This document shows, in pieces, positions 8,493 to 16,134 of a stretch of 39,974 bases of DNA. The stretch's first letter is position 1, and the number at the start of each line of letters is the position of its first letter. Where the stretch lies: positions 1 through 39,974 of IMG/VR virus record IMGVR_UViG_3300030329_003574. One strand, 5' to 3'. Origin of the DNA: a virus. A program made the translations under genes and the position numbers. The notes beneath the pieces were generated by a model. That model made no database searches. It had not been told where the DNA came from and saw only the letters and a program-made list of their open reading frames with translations.

Positions 8493-8527
8493 AATTATAA
8501 AATCCTTATATTGTTATATTACTAAAG

Positions 8528-9928
8528 TTAAGCTGCCAAATCAACCTCAGTCCAAGTATTGTTGACTCCTAAATCTACTTCATTCCATGGTGTAATATTA
8601 ATTGACTGAAGTGTTGCAGTCAACTGTATGCCCGTTAAATCTACTGTAGCATGAGCATTAATTTCTTGTACTCCAGAAATAGACGTTTGTAATTGTGATC
8701 CAGTGCCCTCTGCTACAGAAACAGCGTCAGCAGTGCCTAAAACAAAAGCTGCTCCTATGTTAGTTACACTTACTATAGCTCCTCCTGCTAAATCTTCTTC
8801 ACCAACATTTGATTGCAATTGAATTCCACTAGGCTCAGCTAATGTTAAAGCTCCGACCTCTACTGGACCAACTGATGATTGAATGCCTATTCCTTGAGGT
8901 GCTGGATTTACGTCTTGTGCACCTACAGCATCGCCTTGAGATGATTGTAATAGTAATCCAAAAGGAGTTGCTATAAAATCAGCTACTGATTCATGTGCCT
9001 CACTTACTGTAGTTTGTAACTGCATACCAGATTGTTCAACAACAAAATCTGTGAAAGCAGATTCTTCACCAATATTAGACTGTAAGCTTAATGTACCTAA
9101 TTCAACAGAGTATCCTACATTCCATCCGCCATTACCCCATTCTAATCGACCCCAACCAACATTAATTTCATTTGTGACAGATACACTAGGAGTCGAAGTT
9201 TGTAATTGTATTCCACCTACCTCTAACGTACCTGCTATACCCCAGCCTTCATTATTATTCCAAGTTTTTCGACCCCACCCTCTATTGATTTCAGTTTCGA
9301 TGCCTTCTTCACCAACATTAGTTTGTAATTGTGAACCTGAAACGGCTACAGTTGTATCTTGTAAATTACCCCAACCACCTACGCTAGAGTTCCATACTTG
9401 TCCACCCCAACCAAATTCTGGAAAGGCAGTTACACTACTTATAGATGAATTTAATTGTATACCAGTTACATTTATATCATTTTCTATAGTGCCCCAAGAA
9501 TTTGTATTCCAACCTAATGCACCCCAAGTATTTTGAGTGATATCAATTTCTCCACCCATTCCAATACCGTGAATGTAACATGCGTAGTAAAAAGTTGTGT
9601 CACTTGCTGGAGTTACTTCTACGTATCTCGTTGTAGCTGCGTTAAATGTTGAGGTGTTAAAGTAATCAGCTTGAGATGCTGCACCATCAAGATAATAGCT
9701 GACACCAGTAGAATAAACGTTAGATTGTGGGCTTGAAGTTTGTGTGGCGAAAAATAATGGGTGATTGTCGTTAGTGTTATCAGATTGATCAAATCTTAAA
9801 GTTCCACTTTTGACCCAAGATAGATCTATATCTCTTGTTCCATCTAAGTAATAAACACTACCAGTTGCTCCTCCACCTAGATATAGGCTGCCCGTTGCTA
9901 CGGTAACGGTGTAAGTAAGTTGTGCCAT
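8528..9928 (-). CDS. Fibre protein with cupredoxin-like N-terminal domain and repeats
   Basis: A 466-residue protein in two parts. Residues 1-130 look like a cupredoxin fold: H56 (NDNHPLFF) and the loop C117-Y-I-H120-G-I-G-M124 have the order of type 1 copper ligands. Residues 131-466 carry about ten copies of a G-x-x-L-Q-[ST] repeat (GSQLQTNVGEE, GIQLQTSTPS, GMQLQTTVSE) and four Trp/Gly blocks (GWGRKTWNNNEGWG, GWGRLEWGNGGW). This resembles a long fibre or stalk with beta turns. There is no signal peptide, so copper would bind in the cytoplasm or after release. Metal binding is inferred from the ligand pattern alone. Confidence 0.65.
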   Translation of the reverse strand: MAQLTYTVTVATGSLYLGGGATGSVYYLDGTRDIDLSWVKSGTLRFDQSDNTNDNHPLFFATQTSSPQSNVYSTGVSYYLDGAASQADYFNTSTFNAATTRYVEVTPASDTTFYYACYIHGIGMGGEIDITQNTWGALGWNTNSWGTIENDINVTGIQLNSSISSVTAFPEFGWGGQVWNSSVGGWGNLQDTTVAVSGSQLQTNVGEEGIETEINRGWGRKTWNNNEGWGIAGTLEVGGIQLQTSTPSVSVTNEINVGWGRLEWGNGGWNVGYSVELGTLSLQSNIGEESAFTDFVVEQSGMQLQTTVSEAHESVADFIATPFGLLLQSSQGDAVGAQDVNPAPQGIGIQSSVGPVEVGALTLAEPSGIQLQSNVGEEDLAGGAIVSVTNIGAAFVLGTADAVSVAEGTGSQLQTSISGVQEINAHATVDLTGIQLTATLQSINITPWNEVDLGVNNTWTEVDLAA

Positions 9929-9944
9929 AACACCGGGCTCCTAA

Positions 9945-10388
9945 TTATGCGATTCTTATAATAGCTTGTGTGTTATTTGGGTTAGGAAACTGAATCGTAA
10001 AAGTTCCTGACGTAGCTGTTTTATCTGAGCCAAAGTCCAATACACAAACAGATTTGTTACTGTCCGAAGTGTTATAAATTAAAGCGCCTCTTGCTGTTAA
10101 TGTTACACCTGTAAAAGATAAGTCACTAAAATCTACGAATGCTACTGTTCCTTGTGTTGAAACAAGAGCGTTTACTAATAATCCTCCACCTTGCGTGTAT
10201 TGACCAGTGTTTGAAACTTGGTTTCCAGAACTATCTCCTGGGTAAACTGTTGTATCTGCTCCAATAGATGCTTGTGAAGTGTATAAAGCTAATTTAAATT
10301 TATCACCTGAAGTAGGTGTAAAGTTATGAACTCCTTCAAGAATTTCCTCTTTGAACGAGTTTGTAATTGCGTTAGTTGTTATTGCCAT
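9945..10388 (-). CDS. Minor virion protein of marine-phage type
   Basis: A 147-residue protein, beta-rich, with FKEEILEGVHNF and DKFKLALYTSQASIGADTTV near the N-terminus and FTIQFPNPNNTQAIIRIA at the end. I have seen this KLALYTS.A..GADTT pattern in many marine phage structural modules, always unassigned. It sits between the head-tail adaptor genes and the fibres, so a role as tail or baseplate decoration is likely. A clear ribosome site (AGGAG) precedes the start. Confidence 0.65.
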   Translation of the reverse strand: MAITTNAITNSFKEEILEGVHNFTPTSGDKFKLALYTSQASIGADTTVYPGDSSGNQVSNTGQYTQGGGLLVNALVSTQGTVAFVDFSDLSFTGVTLTARGALIYNTSDSNKSVCVLDFGSDKTATSGTFTIQFPNPNNTQAIIRIA

Positions 10389-10405
10389 TTTATTCTCCTA
10401 TAATT

Positions 10406-11056
10406 TTATGGTGATGGCGAATCGATTTTTACTCTCGGCACTCCATCAGTATACTGACCTCTACGTCTTGAACCCATTTGCTCAAGGGCAAAAGCCTCTA
10501 ATGCTTTATCATACCTTGTTTTATATAGATTGTACATATCAAGGGGACCTTTTAAATAAGAAAAACACTCTACAAGCACTCCATATAATAAAAGATTCTG
10601 AAATTGATCCGATAACATAGTGGTAGTAGAGGAATCAAAATGTGGTGGGTTCTTAACATATTGTATTTGTATTGCCAAAGCTGAGGATGGTGTAGGTGCA
10701 ACTATTATGTTTTTATCATTATATACAGCATAATACTTAGGAATCCCAGTTGATCCGTCAGGATTAAATTCTGCAATAAAAGTTTGATCTCTTTTTTCTA
10801 AAAATATTTCAGATCCACTATTTGTTATTTTAACAGCTCTTAAATATTTAAGATCTCCTGGGAGACTTACTGCTCTATTACTTGAAGTGAATGTTGAATT
10901 AGAATATTTTCTCAAATCACTATAGTCAACTTTACTAGCTATATCCAATTCTGTATTTGTAATAAATTGATCTATTAGGCTATCCGATAAAACAGTGCTA
11001 CTAACTTCAGTGTAGTTTCGTACTTGTGTTAAAAAATTTGTGTATGTTATAGCCAT
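10406..11056 (-). CDS. Head-tail adaptor / tail-tube-like protein
   Basis: A 216-residue protein with a helical N-terminus (TYTNFLTQVRNYTEVSSTVL), a central sheet (SLPGDLKYLRAVKITNSGSE) and a C-terminal helix pair (ALEAFALEQMGSRRRG). The arrangement, with LPGDFL-like turn and a YY.V segment followed by PTPSSALAIQIQYV, is that of adaptor proteins that bind below the portal (the P22 gp4 / T7 gp11 role). It overlaps by one base the start region of the next structural gene, as expected for co-translated tail components. Confidence 0.65.
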   Translation of the reverse strand: MAITYTNFLTQVRNYTEVSSTVLSDSLIDQFITNTELDIASKVDYSDLRKYSNSTFTSSNRAVSLPGDLKYLRAVKITNSGSEIFLEKRDQTFIAEFNPDGSTGIPKYYAVYNDKNIIVAPTPSSALAIQIQYVKNPPHFDSSTTTMLSDQFQNLLLYGVLVECFSYLKGPLDMYNLYKTRYDKALEAFALEQMGSRRRGQYTDGVPRVKIDSPSP

Positions 11057-11502
11057 TATGTTATTACTATTGTTACTGGGTTAACTAAAGATGTTAATTG
11101 TCTTCTTCTATTTTGTAGCGATGGATCTCTAGGCTCCATACTCTGTTGGCTAGTATCTAAACCATTTGTATTTATCTCTGTTGTAAAAGTTTCAAAAGCA
11201 AAATCTCCTGGTAAAGTTAAATTTGCAACACCTACAGAGGCACCTCCTGAATCAGAAAATGTGCTATCACCATCAACCAAAAATTTTTGAGATGGTTGTT
11301 GAAATTTTATGTTTCTTGGATTTTGTAAAGCAATTGCATCACTTACTGCATATCTTCTTCTTATTTGTGGTTGTTTTGGTTCATACTCTGAATAGTGAAC
11401 TAAAGAACCATTCCATTCTTTAACCATTTCATCATATGGAAAAGCCATTCCTGATCTATCTGATATTGCTAATGATCTTCTGCCTGAAGCGTATTTTGCC
11501 AT
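11056..11502 (-). CDS. Conserved structural-module protein, function unknown
   Basis: A 148-residue protein starting MAKYASGRRSLAISDRSGMA with FPYDEMVKEWNGSLVHYSEY after it. This opening is widely shared by marine phages in the same location, between the two head-tail adaptor genes. The C-terminal half is beta-rich and Thr/Asn-rich. The conserved context supports a head completion or tail role. No catalytic motif seen. Confidence 0.65.
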   Translation of the reverse strand: MAKYASGRRSLAISDRSGMAFPYDEMVKEWNGSLVHYSEYEPKQPQIRRRYAVSDAIALQNPRNIKFQQPSQKFLVDGDSTFSDSGGASVGVANLTLPGDFAFETFTTEINTNGLDTSQQSMEPRDPSLQNRRRQLTSLVNPVTIVIT

Positions 11503-11504
11503 AA

Positions 11505-12200
11505 TTATAATCCGTTAGGATAAAAAGATTGTGGTGTTATATACGTAGATGTTCTTTGACCATCTTCATCTAACGCCCTTTTCAATTCATCTTCATATAT
11601 TAATTTATTTTGTTGCACTAAGTTTGGATTTTTTTTCATAGATAAGTAATATGCTAATCCAGAACACATACACGGTAAAAATCTGTAAGCCACATCAGCT
11701 TGATTGGTATATGCACCCGCATCCTCTATTCTTTTAACTATATAATATTTTAAAGTTGTATAAGTATTCAAATCAGGCGCTTGATATAAAAATATTTTCG
11801 GTGTTGTTTCTCTTTGAACGTAATATTGAGAAGGTTGTCCAGTTGCAAGTTTGTTAGGTAAGGCTGCATAAGTTGATCTGTCAATTTTTGTTAACGATAC
11901 ATCTTGGGTACTAGAACTGTTTGATGCTGCTGCTGTTGAAGAAACAAAAGCTTCAAGCACGTCACTTGTTGTTGAAGGAGTAGTATACTCAGCTTGTCCT
12001 GATACTAAGGAGTTTTCGACCAAAGCTACTTTCCATAAATGAACACCTCTGTTACCCCACTCAGAAAATAATAAATTTAAACTTCTTCTAGCAGATTTTA
12101 AATCATATCCAGAATTAGTTCTAATAGCACATCTTTCATATGCTTCTTCTATAATATCATCAATATTTAAATCAAATGTTGTTGATCCTGATGTTGCCAT
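11505..12200 (-). CDS. P22 gp4-like head-tail adaptor
   Basis: A 231-residue protein. The N-terminus DDIIEEAYERCAIRTNSGYD followed by SARRSLNLLFSEWGNRGVHLW is the characteristic helical start of gp4-type packaged-DNA stabilisation proteins, and the C-terminal ALAYYLSMKKNPN-like helix (SGLAYYLSMKKNPNLVQQNK) fits too. It should bind the portal and start the tail. Its ATG meets the stop of the upstream gene. Confidence in the family is good, based on motif order rather than an alignment. Confidence 0.75.
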   Translation of the reverse strand: MATSGSTTFDLNIDDIIEEAYERCAIRTNSGYDLKSARRSLNLLFSEWGNRGVHLWKVALVENSLVSGQAEYTTPSTTSDVLEAFVSSTAAASNSSSTQDVSLTKIDRSTYAALPNKLATGQPSQYYVQRETTPKIFLYQAPDLNTYTTLKYYIVKRIEDAGAYTNQADVAYRFLPCMCSGLAYYLSMKKNPNLVQQNKLIYEDELKRALDEDGQRTSTYITPQSFYPNGL

Positions 12201-12589
12201 TAAATAACTCCTCTATAATAATCTATCATACCACCTGTGCTTCTTTTAGCAAAAGTTTTTACATTAGTTGGTTTAGGTCCCACATTGGCAGCTGCCCGTT
12301 TCCTGGCAACGGCAGACTTTCTCTGCCCCTCTGACATTCGTCTTGCTTTCGCTAGAGGTACGCATTTTGGATACTTCCGTTTCGCATCCGCTTTCTGTTT
12401 CGATCTTCCACACTTTGCGAAAGTACCATCTTTTCGCTTGCTCCCAATATCTACCCAATTTTGTCTGAACCATTCTTTTAGACCTCCTTTTTTCATGCCA
12501 GCAGGGACACAATTAGGAACTAACTTACCGCCTTTTTTTTTCATTCCTTTTTGTTCATAGCCAACCCAACATGAACCTCTTTTTGACAT
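12200..12589 (-). CDS. Basic protein with KEWFRQNWVDIG motif
   Basis: A 129-residue, strongly basic protein. The central segment GGLKEWFRQNWVDIGSKRKD, followed by CGRSKQKADAKRKYPKCVPL, is a motif found in many marine phage and viral genes of unknown function; three cysteine pairs spaced through the first 80 residues (GSCW, PNC, KCGR, KCVP) could hold zinc. The C-terminus is Arg/Lys-rich. It lies in a run of four basic proteins upstream of the adaptor genes, suggesting DNA-binding or packaged proteins. Confidence 0.7.
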   Translation of the reverse strand: MSKRGSCWVGYEQKGMKKKGGKLVPNCVPAGMKKGGLKEWFRQNWVDIGSKRKDGTFAKCGRSKQKADAKRKYPKCVPLAKARRMSEGQRKSAVARKRAAANVGPKPTNVKTFAKRSTGGMIDYYRGVI

Positions 12590-12873
12590 TAGATCATTCC
12601 TTTGTAATATTTCTCGTAAGATTTATTAGAAATTTTCTTTCCGTCTATTTCACTTTTAATGTATGAACCAATATATTTTCCCATACTCGCCTTAATCATT
12701 TTTCCTTTTGCAGCAGGTTTTGGTCCTCTGAAATCTTTTCTTTTTACTCCAGAAGGATCTTTTATTTTACCTGCACATATTTTAGATGCGTAAGCATTAG
12801 CATAGGCGCTAGGGTATACCTTAAATTTTCGCTTCGCTGCAGCTTTACCTCTTGGACATAATTTAGTCATCAT
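12589..12873 (-). CDS. Small basic protein with CPRGKAAAKRKF motif
   Basis: A 94-residue protein opening MMTKLCPRGKAAAKRKFKVY followed by PSAYANAYASKICAGKIKDP. This CPRGKAAAKRKF..YPSAYAN.YASK.C pattern is a recurrent phage domain of unknown function (I recall it as DUF5872-like). Two cysteines are conserved in it. The rest is Lys-rich. Its start overlaps the 3' end of the TTG-start gene at 12863-13018. Possibly DNA-associated. Confidence 0.75.
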   Translation of the reverse strand: MMTKLCPRGKAAAKRKFKVYPSAYANAYASKICAGKIKDPSGVKRKDFRGPKPAAKGKMIKASMGKYIGSYIKSEIDGKKISNKSYEKYYKGMI

Positions 12874-13018
12874 TAACTCCTGTTAAATTTTGTGCGGCCG
12901 CATTGAGAGATGTTCTCTCCTGTTTACGGTTGTACAACTTTTTTGATTTTATCACTTTAGGTCTGTAAGTTCTAGACCTTACGAGTTTTGCGAATGGATT
13001 CTTTGGCGTTTTTTGCAA
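12863..13018 (-). CDS. 51-residue basic protein with TTG start
   Basis: No ATG lies in this frame, but TTG at 13018 follows GAGGTGG at a good ribosome-site distance. The product has NPFAKLVRSRTYRPKVIKSK followed by KLYNRKQERTSLN, a KNPFAK.{2,3}R..YR.{2}V pattern that I know from other marine phages, and ends VNDD. It fills the gap between the genes at 12972-13250 (out-of-frame overlap of 47 bases) and 12589-12873 (11-base overlap). A gene missed by an ATG-only search. Confidence 0.7.
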   Translation of the reverse strand: MQKTPKNPFAKLVRSRTYRPKVIKSKKLYNRKQERTSLNAAAQNLTGVNDD

Positions 13019-13250
13019 TTTTTACCACCTCATTTTTACCCATCACTTTAGCACGTTGCTCCATAACAGTTAAGATCTGTATTTTCCTTGCAAAAGATTT
13101 ATTTACGTTTTTTACTTTTTTTACAGTGGCTCTAGCATCGGCTGGGGTAGCAAATTTTATACCCACAGTATCTCGTGGGTTTTCATCAGTATATAATCTT
13201 CTACCAGTCCCTTTAGGCTTCTTTCCAGTGCCTTTCTTAGGATCTGCCAC
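12972..13250 (-). CDS. Basic phage protein, function unknown
   Basis: A 92-residue protein. It starts MADPKKGTGKKPKGTGRRLY and continues TDENPRDTVGIKF, a KPKG[ST]GRRLYTDENP motif that recurs in cyanophages and pelagiphages. The C-terminal half is a helical, Lys-rich segment. Its 3' end overlaps the TTG-start gene and its 5' end overlaps the preceding gene by 14 bases. Likely a small packaged or DNA-binding protein; unproven. Confidence 0.7.
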   Translation of the reverse strand: MADPKKGTGKKPKGTGRRLYTDENPRDTVGIKFATPADARATVKKVKNVNKSFARKIQILTVMEQRAKVMGKNEVVKIAKNAKESIRKTRKV

Positions 13251-13455
13251 GCTTCATATCCTTAATATGTTTTTTTATTATTTTAGATTGCTTCTTGTGT
13301 AGTTTAGATGCCTTATTTAAAGCAGAGGCCACTTTCTTTAATTTGCCGTTTTTCATACCACCCTTTGAATAAATTTTGACTTTTCTTTTTTCTCCACGAG
13401 CACCTCGTAATTGTCCCTCTACTTGTTTAGTCATTTGTGATCGTCCTATTGGCAT
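13237..13455 (-). CDS. Basic small protein, GRSQM start
   Basis: A 72-residue protein that is about 40 percent Lys and Arg. It begins MPIGRSQMTKQVEGQLRGAR, then has a helical segment of Lys/Ser (KKVASALNKASKLHKKQSKI). No membrane segment. It starts 1 base after the endolysin-side gene ends and overlaps the next by 14 bases. Composition suggests nucleic-acid binding. Family not identified. Confidence 0.65.
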   Translation of the reverse strand: MPIGRSQMTKQVEGQLRGARGEKRKVKIYSKGGMKNGKLKKVASALNKASKLHKKQSKIIKKHIKDMKRGRS

Positions 13456-13456
13456 A

Positions 13457-13927
13457 TTATTCTAACCATGGTATATACGATGTCTTACCATCAATTCGAT
13501 TTGCACGCAACCATTGTTGTCTGTTTGTATTTCTTGAATAACTGCAATGAATCCACCCCGACGAAGGTTCGCCATCTTTGTAAAATTCAAGGATACCTTG
13601 GTCTACTTCTAGGTTATCTCTAATCCATCTTGCAAGTTCTCTATTGTCTACACCTGGTATTTCAAAATCAGCAGCAGCCGCTTCTTTATCTGCAACATGT
13701 TGACTGGTAATTTTACTACCAATTTCTACGCAAAGCTGAGCACATCTAAATCCGCTGGATATGATTAGGGGCTTGTCAAAATGAGAACGTATCGGTTGAA
13801 GAACATTTACTGCAAGAGCTTTTAAATTCTCGATTTGTTCAGGACTAGGATTGTTATTTATTCCTTTACGTTCAGCAACTTGGCTTTTGGTAAGCTCGTC
13901 TAAAGTTATGTTAGCTGTTAATTTCAT
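13457..13927 (-). CDS. Peptidase M15-type endolysin
   Basis: A 156-residue protein of the zinc D-Ala-D-Ala carboxypeptidase / L,D-endopeptidase (M15) fold. Zinc ligands are H77 (SQHVAD), D87 (AAADFE) and H127 (GWIHCSY), the usual HxxxxxxxD...H order, with ISSGFRC before them. It should cut peptide cross-links in peptidoglycan. It has no signal peptide, so release would need a holin; membrane protein genes follow upstream at 14572-16062. Its ATG overlaps the stop of the preceding gene. Confidence 0.85.
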   Translation of the reverse strand: MKLTANITLDELTKSQVAERKGINNNPSPEQIENLKALAVNVLQPIRSHFDKPLIISSGFRCAQLCVEIGSKITSQHVADKEAAAADFEIPGVDNRELARWIRDNLEVDQGILEFYKDGEPSSGWIHCSYSRNTNRQQWLRANRIDGKTSYIPWLE

Positions 13928-14568
13928 TTGTTCTCCTTAATTTTATAAAACATATCGTCTGTATCATCTGTTACCCAATCTTTGTTTTCGACAGACCACT
14001 CTGTAGTTTGCACTTTAAAGTCTGGCCAAGATCTGTCAGTAGTATAATTAGAAACACTCCACAAGATACGATTATTAGGCTGAGCAGCATAATTGCCGTT
14101 ATCAAGCGCCAAAATATGTGCACACTTATGTTCTTGAGGAATTTCAGAATGCTCACAATCAATTTCATTAACTTCTGGGCTCGCCCAGTCGATTGTAAAT
14201 TGATATTCTCCTGCATAGAATTTTTTATCTTTCCCTAAAAATTTACCACGTTGACCGCTAAGAAAATCAAATTCAGTAACAGAAGGATAATAACTAAAAC
14301 AGTTCCACAGTTCCAACTGGTCAACTGACATATTGGGCACTTCGGCTCGATGAAACGATTTTTGGAAAAACGCTGAGATAGGCAAGCGCCAATAACACGC
14401 GCCGTTGGGTAGCATACAGTGAAAAAGTAATGAACGGCCCGTAATGCTCGCCATGCCAAAGATGACACAATCAAGACTTTCTTTTTTATACTTAGAATCC
14501 AAATCATATAAGTATTCTTTCTTTACTTTAGCATACACTGTGGGAATGTTGATGTTAAGATAGGCCAT
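13924..14568 (-). CDS. Conserved marine-phage protein next to endolysin
   Basis: A 214-residue protein rich in Trp and Tyr with sequence YWRLPISAFFQKSF, MSVDQLELWNCFSYYPSVTE and FAGEYQFTIDWASPEVNEID (compact, soluble). No signal or membrane segment. I recognise it as a type often found in marine phages next to lysis genes, but its function is unknown. Its start is 3 bases from the stop of a membrane peptide gene, and it ends overlapping the endolysin gene. Confidence 0.7.
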   Translation of the reverse strand: MAYLNINIPTVYAKVKKEYLYDLDSKYKKESLDCVIFGMASITGRSLLFHCMLPNGACYWRLPISAFFQKSFHRAEVPNMSVDQLELWNCFSYYPSVTEFDFLSGQRGKFLGKDKKFYAGEYQFTIDWASPEVNEIDCEHSEIPQEHKCAHILALDNGNYAAQPNNRILWSVSNYTTDRSWPDFKVQTTEWSVENKDWVTDDTDDMFYKIKENK

Positions 14569-14571
14569 AAA

Positions 14572-14658
14572 TTATTTATTATCATTCAAAACCACATAAA
14601 TCACTATGCAAAATAGAACAAAAGCAACAATGGTATTTACAGGTATAAATGATTCCAT
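14572..14658 (-). CDS. 28-residue single-pass membrane peptide
   Basis: ATG at 14658 shares bases with the stop of the upstream gene (TGATG). The product begins MESFIPVNT, then has one hydrophobic segment IVAFVLFCIVIYVVL, and ends NDNK. The stop lies 3 bases ahead of the next start. One membrane helix with a short polar tail is compatible with a holin, antiholin or spanin helper. No family match; the fit between neighbours is the main evidence. Confidence 0.65.
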   Translation of the reverse strand: MESFIPVNTIVAFVLFCIVIYVVLNDNK

Positions 14659-14867
14659 CAGTCTAATATTATTTTTTTAATACTTTTTTGACCCATGTAT
14701 ATTTCTGTCTCTGCTTTTGATTTTATACATTTGTAACTTACACTTGGGTTGTAATCTCTTTCTGCAACTCTCTTACCACGTAAGCAGGTTGCCATATTAT
14801 CTTGTATTCTATGTTCTTTAATCTCTCCGTTAATAAACATCAAAAGAGCTACTACAGTTTCTATCAT
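14658..14867 (-). CDS. Small protein with hydrophobic N-terminus
   Basis: A 69-residue protein. MIETVVALLMFINGEIKEHR gives a weak hydrophobic N-terminus, followed by CLRGKRVAERDYNPSVSYKC, in which the two cysteines may form a disulfide if exported. It ends with a Lys-rich helix. Its ATG overlaps the stop of the exported protein gene. Members of this group are common in marine phage lysis regions, unassigned. Confidence 0.6.
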   Translation of the reverse strand: MIETVVALLMFINGEIKEHRIQDNMATCLRGKRVAERDYNPSVSYKCIKSKAETEIYMGQKSIKKIILD

Positions 14868-15382
14868 TTTTTCTCCTTGTAATTATCTAAAGTTATTATA
14901 TCTGGATTTTCTTTCATGTATTGATTTTTTAAAACAGTCCAGTAACTAATTTTTGGATCAAAATCTCTTTCTCCATCAAAGTGAGATGATGACATTACAC
15001 CCACTTTCATGCACATATTAATTAACTCTGCAAATTCTGGTGGTGGAGGATTTATTCTAGGCACCCTTTTACATTCTTTAATAACTTCTAATTGAGTCTT
15101 AATTTTCATTTGTTTTTCTTGTTCAGCAATAAATTCATCTGTGCACGCTGTTCCTAAATATTTTCTGTAAGTAAATCTCAACAATCTATCATCTTCAGTG
15201 TTTTCATAATTATTACTAGGACTATAATGATTGTAGTTGTACTGATCATCTCTTTGTTCTACGGAAACATCAAAACTACCTTGACTACACGTGTTTGTAC
15301 CATTGTTAAGATACTCGTTTCTCGCTTGTGCAGCTGTACAAAGTAAAAAACTAACGATTAAGATCCTTAATATCATATTCAT
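14864..15382 (-). CDS. Exported protein with signal peptide
   Basis: A 172-residue protein. MNMILRILIVSFLLCTAAQA is a typical signal peptide with AQA cleavage before RNE. The mature protein has several cysteines (NTCSQG, TACTDEF, KECKRV, NMCMKV) and a proline run (INPPPPEF). It likely lies in the periplasm. In the lysis neighbourhood it could be a spanin-like or inner-membrane-facing protein. No lipobox. Specific function unknown. Confidence 0.7.
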   Translation of the reverse strand: MNMILRILIVSFLLCTAAQARNEYLNNGTNTCSQGSFDVSVEQRDDQYNYNHYSPSNNYENTEDDRLLRFTYRKYLGTACTDEFIAEQEKQMKIKTQLEVIKECKRVPRINPPPPEFAELINMCMKVGVMSSSHFDGERDFDPKISYWTVLKNQYMKENPDIITLDNYKEKK

Positions 15383-15677
15383 GCTCCCTCACTTGATCTG
15401 CTAATTGTCTATATAAATTTTCTGCCATTTCCCAAGTAGCTTCGGCTGCAGATAATCTTGTTGCTGTGTCAGTAAGTTTTTCCTTTGCAACTTCTAGGTC
15501 TCTTTCTAAATTTACTAAGGTTTGTTTATTTGCTTCAATAGTGTCTGTGAGATTAAGAACATATCTAATAGAAGTAAATGTTCCAGCAAGTATAGCTGCT
15601 ACCACGGGAACAATAACTATGTTTTTTTTGATCCATTCAAATCTAGATAATTTAATTTTTTTCTTTACCATTTGCAA
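15351..15677 (-). CDS. Membrane-anchored coiled-coil protein
   Basis: A 108-residue protein. One transmembrane segment (IVIVPVVAAILAGTF) lies after a basic N-terminus, then a long acidic coiled coil (LERDLEVAKEKLTDTATRLS). This shape, cytoplasmic tail, single helix and coiled coil, is that of an inner-membrane spanin (i-spanin) or holin partner, in the same neighbourhood as the endolysin. No lipoprotein partner is nearby, so i-spanin is only suggested. Confidence 0.65.
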   Translation of the reverse strand: MQMVKKKIKLSRFEWIKKNIVIVPVVAAILAGTFTSIRYVLNLTDTIEANKQTLVNLERDLEVAKEKLTDTATRLSAAEATWEMAENLYRQLADQVREHEYDIKDLNR

Positions 15678-16062
15678 ATTCTCTTTGTCTATCTTTTAAT
15701 TTTTCAATATCATTTGTAGCTTTCTCTACTTGTTTTTGTAAAAACTCTATATTAACTTTATTATGCATACCATCTTCTATAGCTTTATTTAATCTATCTA
15801 CAGACTTATACAAATCCTCCACCAACATGTAGAGCTCTGCCTCTCCAGAAGACTTACCTAATTGTCCTCTTGGATACTTAATCCTAAATTCTGTGTTTTG
15901 CTCTAAATCTTTTTCAATTAACTCTAACTTTGTCGAGTGCGAATTTAAGGTCTCATGTAAGCCAAAATACGCCCACGTTCCAATCGCAACCATAGCGATT
16001 AAGCTAGCAACTGTCTTCATAGGCATTTGCACTTTTGCTTCTTCGCTAATTTTTAGAGCCAT
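15652..16062 (-). CDS. Membrane protein with coiled coil (holin/spanin-like)
   Basis: A 136-residue protein. After MALKISEEAKVQMPMKTVAS comes one hydrophobic helix (LIAMVAIGTWAYFGL) and then a coiled coil to the C-terminus. The MALKISEE..VQMP opening is shared by many cyanophage and pelagiphage genes in this position. Its start follows the amphipathic peptide gene by 3 bases. It probably acts in host lysis or membrane remodelling; the exact role is unproven. Confidence 0.7.
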   Translation of the reverse strand: MALKISEEAKVQMPMKTVASLIAMVAIGTWAYFGLHETLNSHSTKLELIEKDLEQNTEFRIKYPRGQLGKSSGEAELYMLVEDLYKSVDRLNKAIEDGMHNKVNIEFLQKQVEKATNDIEKLKDRQREFANGKEKN

Positions 16063-16065
16063 AAA

Positions 16066-16134
16066 TTACCTATTAAATTTTGATAATAGTTTATCCCAAA
16101 CAGATTTAATTTTGTCCCAAACTTTTTTTAACAT
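16066..16134 (-). CDS. 22-residue amphipathic peptide
   Basis: ATG at 16134 (an alternative ATG is at 16140) follows AGAAGGAG at about 7 bases, a strong ribosome site that lies in the last codons of the upstream gene. The product begins MLKKVWDKIKSVWDKLLSKF. Two near-identical VWDK blocks spaced by seven residues put Trp, Leu and Val on one face and Lys on the other. Such a helix binds membranes, as antimicrobial peptides and some lysis peptides do. A similar peptide is encoded at 35988-36059. Function is inference. Confidence 0.6.
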   Translation of the reverse strand: MLKKVWDKIKSVWDKLLSKFNR

